A stretch of DNA of 64,000 bases from Cladophialophora immunda (taxonomy: Eukaryota > Ascomycota > Eurotiomycetes > Chaetothyriales > Herpotrichiellaceae), in NCBI RefSeq assembly GCF_000835495.1, contig NW_015622542.1, positions 124,001 to 188,000 of the forward strand, read 5' to 3'. The notes beneath the pieces were generated by a model, which did not search any database, was not told the origin of the DNA, and saw nothing but the letters and a program-made list of their open reading frames with translations. Within the stretch, counting starts at the first letter, position 1, and the number at the start of each line of letters is the position of its first letter. Positions 20,520-31,450 of the stretch are shown in pieces. Both the position numbers and the translations under genes were made by a program.

Positions 20520-21638
20520 ATGCGGTCAAACATGCTCAGGGTATCATCAACTGCCGTCCGCTGTTGGAAAAGCCATCCCTCGGTAGGTTGGCTCGCGACG
20601 CCAACAGTCCGCGGAATTTCCTCGACCAGCTCATTGTCCGCCACTCCCCTCCCCATCACCGCGACTGGGCCACCTCCTAGAGCTCCTGTTCCTACATCGC
20701 CTCAATATGGCGACCGGATTGAAGAACGAAGAAGAAAAGCAGAGTTGCTCAAACAAGGCAAGGAGCTCCGCGCGGCAAACCAGCCTGGAGGAAAGACAAG
20801 CCCGTTGAAGAAAAGGTTTTGGAAAGAGGTCCATGTAAAAGAGGTCCCGGAAGGATATCAAGTCTATTTGGACAAAAGGCCCGTGCGAACTCCGAGCAAA
20901 ACGATCCTCACAGTCCCACGCTCCAAGCCGCACCTGGCGCATGCTATCGCGATCGAATGGGATCTACTCGAATCCGCACAACAAGCATTGAAAAACCACA
21001 ACATCCCGATGACTTCAACAGCGGCCCGAGCACAGGATATCATCGAATCAGAAGCGCAGGGGAATGGCAAGATCCGGGATGAAATCATTACAACCATGAT
21101 GCGTTATCTAGACACAGACACATTACTATGTTGGGCACCAGAACGCAAACCGGAATCGCCGTTAGAGATGCAGGCCGAGCGGACAGAGTCACTACGCGAG
21201 ATTCAGATTCGAACGGCCAAACCCATCATCAGCTACCTCAGCACATCCGTGTGGCCTGGTGTTGAAATCAAGCCCGTGCTAGACGAAAACAGCATCATGC
21301 CTACGCAGCAAGACGAAATGACGAGAAGCGTGATACGCGGTTGGATTGCTGGGCTGCCGGCATATGAACTCGCAGCTCTTGAGCGGGCAGTGCTGGCGGG
21401 AAAGAGTCTCCTCGTCGGTACGAGATTGTTGATCGAGTGGAGCGAAGAATTCCGGGATATGCAACACAGCGGCAGTGAGAAGCGATTTGGCATAGAGGAG
21501 GCTGCCGAAGCTTCCAGCCTCGAGGTAAGATGGCAAACAGGGATGTGGGGCGAGGTCGAAGACACCCACGATGTGGAAAACGAAGATATCAGACGCCAGC
21601 TGGGAAGTGCCGTTTTGCTTGTGAGCGGAAGCCGATAG
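20520..21638 (+). CDS. ATP12: Mitochondrial F1-ATPase assembly chaperone Atp12
   Basis: A single exon of 372 codons. The first 50 or so residues are Arg/Ser-rich without acidic residues, a typical mitochondrial presequence. The mature part has Atp12 hallmarks: KRFWKEVHVKEVPEGYQVYL, then DKRPVRTPSKTILTVP, AIAIEWDLLESAQQALKNHN, IPMTSTAARAQDII, MMRYLDTDTLLCWAPE, and GWIAGLPAYELAALERAVLA. In yeast Atp12 binds free F1-alpha subunit in the matrix and protects it until assembly with beta, so the same role is expected. No intron is evident. A second in-frame Met lies at residue 5; both leave a full presequence. Confidence 0.93.
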   Translation: MRSNMLRVSSTAVRCWKSHPSVGWLATPTVRGISSTSSLSATPLPITATGPPPRAPVPTSPQYGDRIEERRRKAELLKQGKELRAANQPGGKTSPLKKRFWKEVHVKEVPEGYQVYLDKRPVRTPSKTILTVPRSKPHLAHAIAIEWDLLESAQQALKNHNIPMTSTAARAQDIIESEAQGNGKIRDEIITTMMRYLDTDTLLCWAPERKPESPLEMQAERTESLREIQIRTAKPIISYLSTSVWPGVEIKPVLDENSIMPTQQDEMTRSVIRGWIAGLPAYELAALERAVLAGKSLLVGTRLLIEWSEEFRDMQHSGSEKRFGIEEAAEASSLEVRWQTGMWGEVEDTHDVENEDIRRQLGSAVLLVSGSR

Positions 21639-22537
21639 TCTGTCGGTTGGATGTGATAGGGAGTATGCATGTTTGCGTTGCCAATCGCCAGCAGTGGAAT
21701 GTGAAGGTTTCGAAATGTGTCTGAGAAAAACAGGTCTGAGATGGAGCAGCTTGTAAAAGTACCGAGAAAAAAAATACAAGAGGAGGGTTTGATTCCTTCT
21801 TACCCGCACTGTCACGTAAATTCCCCTATATTTTATGTATCAGAACAATCCCACCTCGCTGAATGGTCAGCATTGCTTCACTATCGTCTTGCCCTATCTG
21901 CACCATCTGCAGAGTCGACCATTAGCTACCCTGTGCGGCCGTCCATCCTACAAAACAAGACCCCGGGGTGTGGAACGCCACTCTGCCCGTTGAGTCGACG
22001 TTGGTTGTGGCCCGGCCCGATTAGCGACCTTCAGCCACAGCATCGGGGGAAAATGACGTCTTATCTGATTCCGCCGTCGACGATCCTAGCGATCAAAACT
22101 TCGGAGACTTCTTCGTGCCATGATTTTTCTTGTACGGCGTGGACTCGGGCGACGATGCATTTCCTAGCTGGGCAAATGGCTGCAAAGGTCCCTGCGTTAG
22201 AGGGACGGGTGAGAATGCGCACCGCCACAGTTGGAAGAGCAAGGAGCCAGAGTACATATGACGGTGCCGCTGCCCTTCGAGGGTGCGAGGATTCTTCGCC
22301 TGTCCTCTATGGCAGCTGTTCTTCAGGCCCACAGCGAGCTCAGAAGGTAAACTGCTGAAACTGCCTCGACATCACATTGTTGGTATTGACGCTGTTGAGT
22401 GTCCGAGCCCGACCACCGTCTTGCATTTCCACGAAACGGTATCGAAACCCCCTCCATTCTGTAACGCCAGACACGCAGCAAGCGTTGCAAGGGGTTATCG
22501 CTCAGATCACATCTATGTGACATAATCAGATGTTACA
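21639..22537. other. Intergenic, no gene seen
   Basis: This is 3' region of ATP12 and promoter of the Pmp3-like gene. A 213-codon plus-strand frame at 21717-22358 is compositionally random and lacks domains. Confidence 0.45.
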
Positions 22538-23017
22538 ATGAGGATCCCACTCTTCAAGCGGCTGGTCATCACGGCCTTGAACATTCTGTTCCCGCCGCTG
22601 GCGGTCATGCTGATCACGGGGCCGAACGAAGACTTCGTCTTCAACTGCGTCATGTTCATCCTAGCCATCATCCCCTCGCACATCCACGGCTTCTACGTCT
22701 CTCTCACCTACTTTAACCGCAAGAGGAAAGTACGCAAGGGCGTATACCCGGGGAAACCCAAGCACTTGATCTGGAGCGACCGAGTCAACAACGGGGGTGC
22801 GACGAGAAGGGAAATGGAGAGACTGAGGTGCGAAAAGGAACAGGGAAAGCCTGGCCGACGAATCGGCCGGAGAGTGACAGGCTCCTCGGGCCGTTCTGGC
22901 TCCCGCAGACGAGTCGAGGACTGGGACGACGGGTACAAGGAATATGCACTGAGTCCGCAAAATAGCCGGGCTGGGAGACACAGAAGCTGCAGAAACTACC
23001 ACCACGACTCGGACTAA
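22538..23017 (+). CDS. Pmp3/UPF0057-family small membrane protein with basic C-terminal tail
   Basis: 159 codons. Residues 1-60 match the Pmp3 (RCI2-type) family: two hydrophobic helices with ILFPPLAVMLITGPNEDFVF, then CVMFILAIIPSHIHGFYVSL, followed by TYFNRKRKVRKGVYPGK, common in fungal versions. Yeast Pmp3 is a plasma-membrane proteolipid affecting membrane potential and cation tolerance, and relatives are salt- or cold-responsive. The tail of about 90 residues is Arg/Gly/Ser-rich and hydrophilic, much longer than in the 55-aa yeast protein, and probably cytoplasmic. No intron is seen. Confidence 0.88.
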   Translation: MRIPLFKRLVITALNILFPPLAVMLITGPNEDFVFNCVMFILAIIPSHIHGFYVSLTYFNRKRKVRKGVYPGKPKHLIWSDRVNNGGATRREMERLRCEKEQGKPGRRIGRRVTGSSGRSGSRRRVEDWDDGYKEYALSPQNSRAGRHRSCRNYHHDSD

Positions 23018-23894
23018 TGAGCGCAGATGGAACCCCTGTGGCAGCGGTTGCTATAGGTGTGAGAAATGGTCGCTGACGACTCCTTTTCCATGCCAATGAC
23101 GGACCGCGGTCCCAGGGAGGGGGGATCTGAGCAACGGTTCGCTTGAACGGCCGACGATTGGCATGGGTGTGCATTCACATGGAGAGGCGAGTCAATGGGG
23201 GGTATGGAAGCAGTCAATTGTCTCATGGCTTTAGCGGAAACCAAAGGGATCCTTTCTTTTGAGATGGACTGCTGAGAGACCATCAACAAACGGCCTTTGG
23301 ACCGTGCCGACGGACGTGTGTTCGTTACCTAGACTATACAGGGTGAAAAACAGGGCACATCAAGACTCATTCGGATTCATTGCTCAATCCCACTGGCTTC
23401 ATACCGATTGGAATGTTTGTGTTTATTCTCCCTCTATTGTCATGTCTTAGTATCTATATCCCTGTGAGATGGTCTCATTTGCGATGCTAGAGAAGATCTA
23501 GAATCCAGGGTTGGCTCCTTTCGGACAACTTCAGTTCCACCCGCTATCAAGAGGGGATATCTCTCTTTGGTGCGCTGGTACGCTTCGCAGATTCATGTGT
23601 ACCATAGCCTCATCTTTCGTCCGTCACATTGTGGTGGCTCATTCCAACCTGCCCGCAGTCGTGTAACATGCATGGCCGTTTGAGAGTTTGCCTTGTGGCA
23701 TAATCCATGGGATATCATATCATACAACACATTAGAGAATAAAAATTTATCATGCCCTCACCCATGAAGCGCAGGCCCGGTCTAACGCGTGTCGCTGATT
23801 GCTGGTCGTGGCCATATTCTTTTCGCCGATCCGTGGCCATTCGCCTCTTCATTGAGTTGTAGGGCCGTTACAAGGGAACGACCGGAATAGGGTA
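23018..23894. other. Convergent intergenic region, no gene seen
   Basis: This is 3' flanking DNA between the Pmp3-like gene and NBP2. It is AT-richer near 23700-23760. No supported gene. Confidence 0.45.
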
Positions 23895-25256
23895 CTAGCT
23901 TACGTCGGTCGCCTTTTCTCGTTCCTTGTCCCTCTCCTTCGCCGAGGCATCATCGCCTTTGGTGGGCAAGGGATACGGGCTAAAATCGCGACTGCTGGTA
24001 CTAAAGTTCGACTGGATCGGAGGATGCTTCTCGCCGTAGGTGCCACCATTACTGCTGGATTTGTGTGGGCCCTGTTGCTGCTGCGGAGGAAAGTCATGGT
24101 TGTTCGGTACTGGCGTATTGATTGAGCTGGGATCCGTTGACACGGGACTGACGATACTGTCCATGTTGCCATCACCCTCCAGAGTCACAGCATTCAGCCC
24201 GCGTAGCCCGCCCTCAATGTCCCTAACCAGGCGTACGAACTCTTCGGGCACTAGACCACTCTCGCCTGTCCTAGGGTCTTCAGCCACCAACCAGCCCTGA
24301 CCGTGTCGATATGATACCAGAATGATCTGCCCTTCCTTCAAGGGCAATTCGTTTTGATGCTCGCTTTCGAAATCAAAGAGTGCGACAGCCTTGCCATGCA
24401 TTTCCTCGTCCGGGCTGGCAATGGTGAATGAGTAGTCTTTTGAGAACCGGGCATCGTCTTCCGCATCCGAGTATTCGTCTTCGGACCCGGGGCCATCGTC
24501 GCCATAAGGGGAAAGATTGCGCTGTATCGGTTTCGCAAAGTTGGAATCTCGGTGTTGGGGTTCGTGCGGGAATCTCAGCACGTTGGTGTCATAGGTCTCG
24601 ACTGCTTCGCCGGGCCCGTCTGCTTCCTCTGGATGACCAGCTGCGCTCACCACAACGCCGCGATTGGGGCCAGCTGCCCCGGGCGATCTCCCTCGCTCAT
24701 TGGATTTATGCTTCTTGTGCCTGCTAGTGGTGACAATGGGGGATTGAATATCTTCATCTTCGCTATACGGTGGGCCGTCGTCTTTGAACGTCATTGCGGG
24801 TAACCGATCTCGACTAAGACCGCTGGCGTTTGTTTCTGATATCCAGGGCGGGGTTGCGGACCATTGGCCTCTGGAGTCGTCCCATGACGAGACAGCAGGA
24901 TCCGACAGTCTTCGTGACTCGCTCGCCGGCGTAGAGAGACCCGATTGATTGGGAGGAGGACCGTAGTGTAAGGGATGCGTCGTCAGATACGCAAAGTCTC
25001 GGACGAGGGTATATGGTAGGCTCGAGTGGAAGGCAGGAAAGACATAGGACGTTGGCCGGGATTGCGGAAGGTAGGAACCTTTTGAATGCGTGGAAAAGGA
25101 CGACATCCGTCTCTCAGCATAGGATGTTGGTCTTTGCGAACTGGTCCTCCGCGCAGTCGGGGTGGTAGTGATTAAAGGAGGTAGGCTAGGAGGAGAGGTG
25201 GTCGCCGCGGCCAACGGGGGAGACATCGCAGGTGGTGAGGCTGTGATGGTGGCCAT
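23895..25256 (-). CDS. NBP2: SH3-domain adaptor Nbp2-like protein
   Basis: A single 453-codon frame. The first 280 residues are Ser/Pro-rich and disordered, with an acidic stretch (GPGSEDEYSDAEDD) just before the domain. An SH3 domain occupies about residues 288-344: KAVALFDFESEHQNELPLKE, then GQIILVSYRHGQGWLVAEDP, then ESGLVPEEFVRLV. The YRHGQGWLVAEDPRTGESGL version is characteristic of fungal Nbp2/Skb5. In yeast Nbp2 links the phosphatase Ptc1 to MAP-kinase cascades (HOG, cell wall integrity), a likely role here too. The C-terminus is a poorly ordered Gln/Ser/charged tail. The final ACC GAC GTAAGC could be a splice donor, so the true C-terminus may lie in a further exon. Confidence 0.85.
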   Translation of the reverse strand: MATITASPPAMSPPLAAATTSPPSLPPLITTTPTARRTSSQRPTSYAERRMSSFSTHSKGSYLPQSRPTSYVFPAFHSSLPYTLVRDFAYLTTHPLHYGPPPNQSGLSTPASESRRLSDPAVSSWDDSRGQWSATPPWISETNASGLSRDRLPAMTFKDDGPPYSEDEDIQSPIVTTSRHKKHKSNERGRSPGAAGPNRGVVVSAAGHPEEADGPGEAVETYDTNVLRFPHEPQHRDSNFAKPIQRNLSPYGDDGPGSEDEYSDAEDDARFSKDYSFTIASPDEEMHGKAVALFDFESEHQNELPLKEGQIILVSYRHGQGWLVAEDPRTGESGLVPEEFVRLVRDIEGGLRGLNAVTLEGDGNMDSIVSPVSTDPSSINTPVPNNHDFPPQQQQGPHKSSSNGGTYGEKHPPIQSNFSTSSRDFSPYPLPTKGDDASAKERDKEREKATDVS

Positions 25257-26585
25257 CCTGACCGTGCAAGAAACGACGGGACCGGTCGCCAGATGTTTAG
25301 ATGGCCAAGGGCGAACAGGTGTCGCAAACGAAGGACTGAATTGTTATGTCTCCTCCAAGCGCACCTATAGGCACGAGACCTAGGCAACGAGGAGTGAGCG
25401 GTGGGCGGCTAATAAGGTGTTCAGAGCACCAATGGCGGCGGTGAATCTGGAGAATTGAAGGAACAGCGCGCGCGCTTAACGAGGAGAGAGAGAGGTCGAG
25501 GACGACGAAAAGGAATGGAAAATTGGAGAGCGTCTCCAGCAGCCAGCTACGAGCGGCTGAAGGGGTCTTGATTAGAATAATGAGAAGGGAGAGGACGTCG
25601 AGTCAAGTAGTCGAGAATCAGGCGAGACCAGGACGGCGAGGGTCGAGAAAGACGCCAGATCTAAATATAGCGATGAGAGAGAGACGTGATGGGCCGAAAC
25701 GCAGGGAAAAGCCCAAGTAGTATGCCCAAGGGATTAGAAGAGCAACAAAGTCAGGCGATGGCGCATCGTGGTGGTGGTGAGGAGGATGACGAGAAGAGCG
25801 CTCGTGTAAGGCGAGGCAGGACGGTCAGCGCACGCCTGGTAGAGAAGAGTTGAGAAGGAGTGAGGCAGGTGTAGGCAAATGGTCGGTAGGCAGGTAGGTA
25901 TTCACACAGACCAAGTTGTCGAGATCGTGGACCTGGATCGTGAGAGGAGAATGGGTTTAACTGGCTTGACTGGCTTAACTGCTGTAACTGCTTTAACTGG
26001 GCCGCGAGCCCTGGCTCTGCCTCCAACTGGAATGGCACCTGAACGGGGGGAAGAGGCCAAGGGCAGCCTCCAACCACAGGCGGCCAGAGTCACTGCAGCC
26101 TCCCCACAGTCGCCCACTAGGCGTTTCAGATGCCGCCCAGGTTCCGCCAGGCTTCGTTCCTTCAGTTCCTCGCTTCCATGGAGAACTTTAGCCGCATCTT
26201 TGATCCAGCGCCGGGAATTCTCTGCCCTGCACACTCTCCGATCTGAATGACCTGGGCGGTGACTTCGACATACGACGTAGCCAGGACCTACATACACAGC
26301 ACCAGGCTTCATCCAAGCTGTGCATCAAGGTGAGTTTGACCAGTCCAACAAATCCTTCGCATCTATTGCACCCGTTCTGTGATGATTATCTTATTGGAGC
26401 TGTCCTATTCTCTTTCTGCGGACAACCACAAATAATACGCAATTTCAAACTTCTGACTGCGCCGCCTTGGAGCCTTGTTGAACTTCTTGTCTTTCCCCAC
26501 GTCTAAACAGGGCCACTGACCTGGAACAAGTAGTTATACCATGCTTGTTGTAGAGCAATAACACAACTTCTATCACTCCCGCATC
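25257..26585. other. Divergent intergenic region (NBP2 / SSU72)
   Basis: Promoters of two divergent genes. It is purine-rich on the plus strand from 25440 to 25700. It contains the 9-bp repeat array listed separately. Frames at 25879-26250 (+) and 25902-26312 (-) are shadows of that low-complexity DNA. Confidence 0.45.
25957..26001 (+). repeat. Five-copy 9-bp tandem repeat (TTAACTGGC-like)
   Basis: Successive nonamers TTAACTGGC, TTGACTGGC, TTAACTGCT, GTAACTGCT and TTAACTGGG in the NBP2-SSU72 intergenic region. The function is unknown; it may be a minisatellite. Confidence 0.75.
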
Positions 26586-27581
26586 ATGTCTGCAGATCCT
26601 CGACGTGCTCGCCTTCAGGCGCGCACACAGACACCGCAACCTGCTCAGTCAACACCACCTCCTCCACCCTCTTCCCCTCCAGCTCCTACTTCTACGGCGA
26701 CTGCTCCGACAGGACAGATTCATTCACAAATCACCTCTCCGACAGGCCTTGACGGCAGCATCGACCCTTCCATACCACCCGCCACAGCCACAGTAACGTC
26801 AACGGCCCTAGCTCCCGCTACAGCGCCATCTCCTTCCCCTGCCACTTCTTCACAAGATGAAATTCCTTTTAAACTGAAATTTTGCACGGTTTGTGCCTCC
26901 AACAACAACCGCTCGATGGAAGCACATCTACGTCTCTCTACCTCGACGCACCAATACCCTGTCATCTCCTTCGGGACTGGCAGCTACGTCCGCCTACCAG
27001 GCCCCTCCATTTCACAACCCCAGGTCTACAATTTCAACACCACCTCCTACACAAAGATGTATGAAGAGCTTAATGCGCAAGATCCGCGGCTTTATCGAAA
27101 TAACGGGATATTAAACATGCTTGATCGGAATAGGAAGATTAAATGGGGACCGGAACGGTTTCACGACTGGGTTGTGGGAGCAGCCAGAATTGACGCCCTG
27201 AATCGCGGTGACAAAGGCGCGGTGGGAACGGAGGGGGGCGTGGTGGATGTGATCTTCACCTGCGAGGAGCGATGCTGGGACGCCGTGGTGGACAATCTAC
27301 TCGATCGAGGAGCCCCTTTGAATAGGCCGGTTCATGTCTTCAACATCGATATTAAGGATAACCATGAAGAAGCGCTGGTTGGTGGAGGAGCAATCCTTGA
27401 ACTGGCCGATAGCTTGAACGAGGCTGCCATCCAGGAGAGACAAATAAGCGGCACCCAAGGATGGGAGAATGGGACCGGGGCGGCGAGGATGAGCTTTGAC
27501 GAAAAGGTTCCTGAGATTCTTGCTAGGTGGCAGGAACGCTGGCCGAATTTACCGGCATTGTGGACTCTCTCGTGGTTCTAG
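26586..27581 (+). CDS. SSU72: RNA polymerase II CTD phosphatase Ssu72
   Basis: 331 codons, single exon. The first 90 residues are a Pro/Ala/Thr-rich disordered extension not present in yeast Ssu72 (206 aa). The catalytic domain starts at [19 protein letters not shown], with the C-X5-R phosphatase loop at Cys103-Arg109. It continues with [72 protein letters not shown] and [20 protein letters not shown]. Ssu72 removes Ser5 phosphates from the polymerase CTD and belongs to the cleavage/polyadenylation factor. All core motifs are present, so it is presumably active. Confidence 0.95.
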   Translation: MSADPRRARLQARTQTPQPAQSTPPPPPSSPPAPTSTATAPTGQIHSQITSPTGLDGSIDPSIPPATATVTSTALAPATAPSPSPATSSQDEIPFKLKFCTVCASNNNRSMEAHLRLSTSTHQYPVISFGTGSYVRLPGPSISQPQVYNFNTTSYTKMYEELNAQDPRLYRNNGILNMLDRNRKIKWGPERFHDWVVGAARIDALNRGDKGAVGTEGGVVDVIFTCEERCWDAVVDNLLDRGAPLNRPVHVFNIDIKDNHEEALVGGGAILELADSLNEAAIQERQISGTQGWENGTGAARMSFDEKVPEILARWQERWPNLPALWTLSWF

Positions 27582-27727
27582 AAAGACGAGATGTCAGTCA
27601 GATCACAGGATGACATATTGACCCAGGGTGGTCCATCGTGTTTGATCACTTAGCGAGGCGCTGGAGGATTTCCGGTCGTGATAAAATGCCATGAATTCAG
27701 AACGCAATAACATCTCTGTATATGATT

Positions 27728-29026
27728 CTATATCTTACTCGCCTTTTCTATTCCCTTTTCCCTCCTTTGCCTCAAGACGTCCTTTCTCAGACCAATCTCC
27801 ACGTCCCTCGGTCCCTCCTTGTTGAATTTGACGAGAACAACATACTCGTCGTCTCCCTTCAACTCCGAACCTTTCAACTCGGGACCGGGTTTATCCAGCG
27901 CAAGGACACTTCGGCCATCCTCGCCGAAGCTCATGCCAATGGGAGAAATAAACTTGTCCTTCCATGGCACCGGTTTCCCTTCCGTGTCGATCCGTCTCTT
28001 CAGAATCTCCCTCTTTCTCAGAATGTCTTCCTCGCTCTCACCGGGCCCGTCGAGTATCTCGGAGGCCAGGTAGAGGAGCAAGAACTGCGGCGGGAACAAG
28101 ATGATGTCTCCACTCCGCGCCATGCTCAACCAGTCCCTCGCAGTCCTCCATTCGGGCGCCATGGTCTCGATTTGATCTGCTGTGGCGTGGACGCTGGGGT
28201 TGCCCTTCTCCGAGGGATCGACAAAGTAGATGTACATCTGTGTGGTGAACCGTTTGGGTACGTTGGGTGGTGTGACCCAGTGGGTGAAAGGGATAAGGCG
28301 GTCGGTGTCTAGGACCGCGTTGGGCGAAATGGACGAGAGCCAGGATTTGAAGGGGATCTTGCCCTTGTGCACCGCCTCGCGCCCAGCTTTCCGTACCGCC
28401 GTGCTGACGGAGAGGAGCGACTCTGCGGTTTTGGACTCGCGAGCCAACAATATCCCCGTCTCCTCGAACAGCTCCCGGATCGCGCCCGTGCGGTAGGCAC
28501 TGTTTTCCAGATGCCGGTTCACATCTTTGGGATCGCTCGGGAGTTCCCCGTCGCTGGGTTCTAGGTTGCCGCCGGGAAAGACATGCGCAGAGGGAAATGC
28601 GCTGGAGGTCTGGACACGGTGGAGGAGGAGAATCTCGTTGTTGGGGGAGACGAGAATGGTGCTGGCCGAGGGAGAAGCCGGCTTGGGAGCCTTGTGCTCG
28701 CTGTAGCCTCTGACTTCGAACTTGGGCTTCTGTTTCGCGGACATGGCGGGGGTAACGTTTCTGAACCGGTTCACAAGACTACTGATCGTTTGGTAGCGGC
28801 GGGAGGCGCTGAAATGATGGACTCTGTCTAATCTCGGGCAAGATGGCTGGCAGTACTGTCTAGTGTTCGAGTATAGAGACCGGAAGGATAAACGTCTTGG
28901 TGACCGAGGGCAGGAGAACCGTTGCGGGTACAGATATGAACGACTAGAGTCTAAAAGTGGAATATAAGAGAACGAAGACGAGCTGCCCGGATATCTACAT
29001 GTCGAGGCCGAGAGAAACACCAACAT
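27728..29026 (-). CDS. NUDT19-like Nudix hydrolase with long N-terminal extension
   Basis: A 432-codon frame from 29026; a second good start, MSAKQKPKFEVRGY, is at 28744. The Nudix fold begins at SASTILVSPNNEILLLHRVQ. The split Nudix box reads GGNLEPSDGE, a spacer, then GAIRELFEETGILL (residues 181-194, with Glu185, Glu188 and Glu189 as expected metal ligands). The inserted spacer and later VTPPNVPKRFTTQMYIYFV and LFPPQFLLLYLASEI are typical of NUDT19/RP2-type members, which hydrolyse CoA derivatives in peroxisomes or mitochondria; substrate here is inferred. Residues 1-94 are Arg/Ser/Tyr-rich with few acids and could be a mitochondrial presequence, or leader read-through if the 28744 start is used. 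The protein ends EKASKI, with no clear SKL-type peroxisomal signal. Confidence 0.85.
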   Translation of the reverse strand: MLVFLSASTCRYPGSSSSFSYIPLLDSSRSYLYPQRFSCPRSPRRLSFRSLYSNTRQYCQPSCPRLDRVHHFSASRRYQTISSLVNRFRNVTPAMSAKQKPKFEVRGYSEHKAPKPASPSASTILVSPNNEILLLHRVQTSSAFPSAHVFPGGNLEPSDGELPSDPKDVNRHLENSAYRTGAIRELFEETGILLARESKTAESLLSVSTAVRKAGREAVHKGKIPFKSWLSSISPNAVLDTDRLIPFTHWVTPPNVPKRFTTQMYIYFVDPSEKGNPSVHATADQIETMAPEWRTARDWLSMARSGDIILFPPQFLLLYLASEILDGPGESEEDILRKREILKRRIDTEGKPVPWKDKFISPIGMSFGEDGRSVLALDKPGPELKGSELKGDDEYVVLVKFNKEGPRDVEIGLRKDVLRQRREKGIEKASKI

Positions 29027-29541
29027 TTGAGGAAGATTGGATGGAAATGGGAAACGAGTGAGATATTAGACCGAGGCTGAACATGAAGAGTACTGGCCCG
29101 TGGGGGGTTTGAGTGAAGTTGGGGATCTGTTTGTGTTTGGTCTGCTGGCTGCTCGGCTTACGCTTGATACCCGCGTCACTCGTGGGATCAGACGGTGCCT
29201 TGCAGAGCCGAGAACGCGCCGAGGTCCATGCTGGCAGGGCGGACAATGTATAATAATTGTACGTCAATATGGGGCACATACATGGACCTGAGTATAGAGG
29301 ACGAAACAGTTACTCGTATGTCTTTTGTCTCCCTATGACACACCGCTCCTCGAGCCGGCCTTGGGGCCAACTTTGATCTATGTATGTATCGTCAACTGTC
29401 TCTGGGTATGTCATTCCAATCATGAAAATCATGTGCAAACGTCAAACATTTGAGATGGCGTAGGTATCAAACTGCCCCCTAGCCCGTCCAACGCCCCCTT
29501 CGCCTCCGCCATGCTGGTATTCCGGCTTGATGTTGGCCTCC
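29027..29541. other. Intergenic, no gene seen
   Basis: A short region between two minus-strand genes: Nudix promoter and IMPDH 3' end. Confidence 0.45.
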
Positions 29542-31450
29542 TCAGGAGTAGAGCTTCTTCTCGAAGCTGTCCAACCCATGCACGTTTCCTTCGGCTTGGG
29601 CACTGACTGTCCGGAGCTCAAACCGTACATTGCCGCTAGCAACCTCGTCACGAAACTCGACCAAGCTCTTGCAACCAATGTCTTGCAGAGAATGTTGTAG
29701 ACCAGCTAGCAGGTAAGGCACGAATTTGGTGACAGAGCCTCGGTCCAGTACAGCTCCCGAGACGCCCTGCGCGACCAAAAGTCGATCGCCTTCTGAGAAG
29801 TAGCGCGCCGTTCCGGCATTGCTGGCCTTGGAGTTCTTACCACCTCCGCCGGCCTTTTTGTCTTCCATGGCATCGATACTGCCCATTCCCCGGTATGCTT
29901 TGACAAGCTTGCCTTCGCGGTTAATGTAAGACTGGCCAGGAGACTCAGTGGTGCCGGCAAGGAGTCCACCCATCATCACGGTTGAGGCACCCATCGCAAT
30001 TCCCTTGACAATGTGGCCAACGTTCTGTATGCCTCCGTCTGCAATGCAGGGCACGCCGAATTTGGCCGCAAATGACGACACGGCATGCACAGCTGTAGCC
30101 TGAGGTCGTCCCACAGCCATAACCTCTTGTGTAATGCAGGCACTGCCACTGCCCATGCCAATTCTCAGGCCATCGGCACCAGCAGCGATGAGGTTCGCGG
30201 CTTGTTCCCGAGTCACCACGTTTCCGGCGATGACGTCAAGTAGGGGGTACTTTTCCTTGATGTACTTAACCATGTCGACTTGATACATGCTGTTGCCTTG
30301 ACTGCTATCCAGAATCACGATATCCAGCCCAGCTTCAACCAACTTCTGCAATCGGATCTTATCCTCGGGTCTAGTGCCAATCGCCGCAGCGGCAATCAGT
30401 TGCTTGGAATGGGGTAGTTTAGAGGCAAGAGGGTAGTTGAGGTTCTTTAAAAGGTCGGATCGGGACAGGAGGGACACCAGGTTACCGCTTGCGTCGACGA
30501 TGGGCAATTTGCCTTTCCTTGACTGGCGGAGGACATCATTCGCCTCGGCCAAGGTAGTACCAGCTGGTGCAGTGATCAGATCTTTCGACATGACCTCTGT
30601 GACCAAGTCGTCGGGACGGGGATGGAACTGAATATCGCGAGTGGTAATGATGCCAATAAGCTTGGACTTGAGCTGCCCATTTTCTACTCTTGCTGTCAGC
30701 TGCTGTGCACTCCAAATCTTCAAGACAAATGGCAGAAGCAGCGTAGTTCTCAGACAGAAATCTCCATAATTCCCCATTGCAAGTTCATGCTGCGGATGAA
30801 CGAAAGTTTAAAAGGGTAAATAGTTTTGGACATCATCGAAAGAAAGGGGTGTGGTGACCACTGATGGTCCTGGAAGACATACCTGTGACTGGGAATCCGC
30901 CAAACCCCCACTTCTCTTTCAGTTCTTTCGCTTCCCCAACGGTCGTCTTGGGGCTGAGAACAATGGGATCGGAGATAAAACCGTTTTCGTATCTCTTGAC
31001 CTTGCGAACCATATCCGCCTGCTCCTCAGCGGAGCAGTTATGGTGGATGATACCGAGACCGCCCAGCAAAGCCATATGGATAGCCATCGAATCTTCTGTA
31101 ACAGTGTCCATAGGTGAGGAAAGAAGCGGAGTCTTCAAAGAGATTCGTTTGGTGATGGGGGAATCGAGGGTGACCTCTGACGCAGGGAAGCCTGTTCAGG
31201 GGTGTTAGAACTATGACATCTAAGCGACGAAAATTCAGGTGGGTACAATACCAATATATCCAGGCAAAATGAGGAAGTCATTATAGGTCAGAGCACCGTT
31301 TTTGTTCGAGTCCAGAAGCGTCTTGATGTCGAGGCCATCGCGAGTGTCGTAGTCGGACTCGAGAACTTGGAGGGCTGTCCGATAGTCCAGTTTCTCCCCT
31401 TTACGCGTAACAGGGGCGCCGTTGGCGATATCTCCGTTCGCGATCGGCAT
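29542..31450 (-). CDS. imdA: Inosine-5'-monophosphate dehydrogenase (three exons)
   Basis: Exons 31450-31252, 31191-30883 and 30683-29542 join in frame to 549 aa, the usual fungal length. The start [11 protein letters not shown] is typical. Intron 1 is 60 nt (31192-31251) and intron 2 is 199 nt (30684-30882, donor GTATGT). The substrate and active-site parts are visible: [39 protein letters not shown], a CBS pair from FISDPIV to [10 protein letters not shown], then [20 protein letters not shown]. These are followed by [13 protein letters not shown] (catalytic Cys loop), [20 protein letters not shown], and the flap [10 protein letters not shown]. It oxidises IMP to XMP with NAD+, the committing step of GMP synthesis, and is the target of mycophenolic acid. 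Two acceptors 9 nt apart at intron 2 could add three residues (see findings). Confidence 0.95.

Noticed and set aside
21717..22358. 213-codon plus-strand frame between ATP12 and the Pmp3-like gene
   Set aside because: No recognisable domain, composition close to random, and it overlaps the ATP12 3' end; probably chance.
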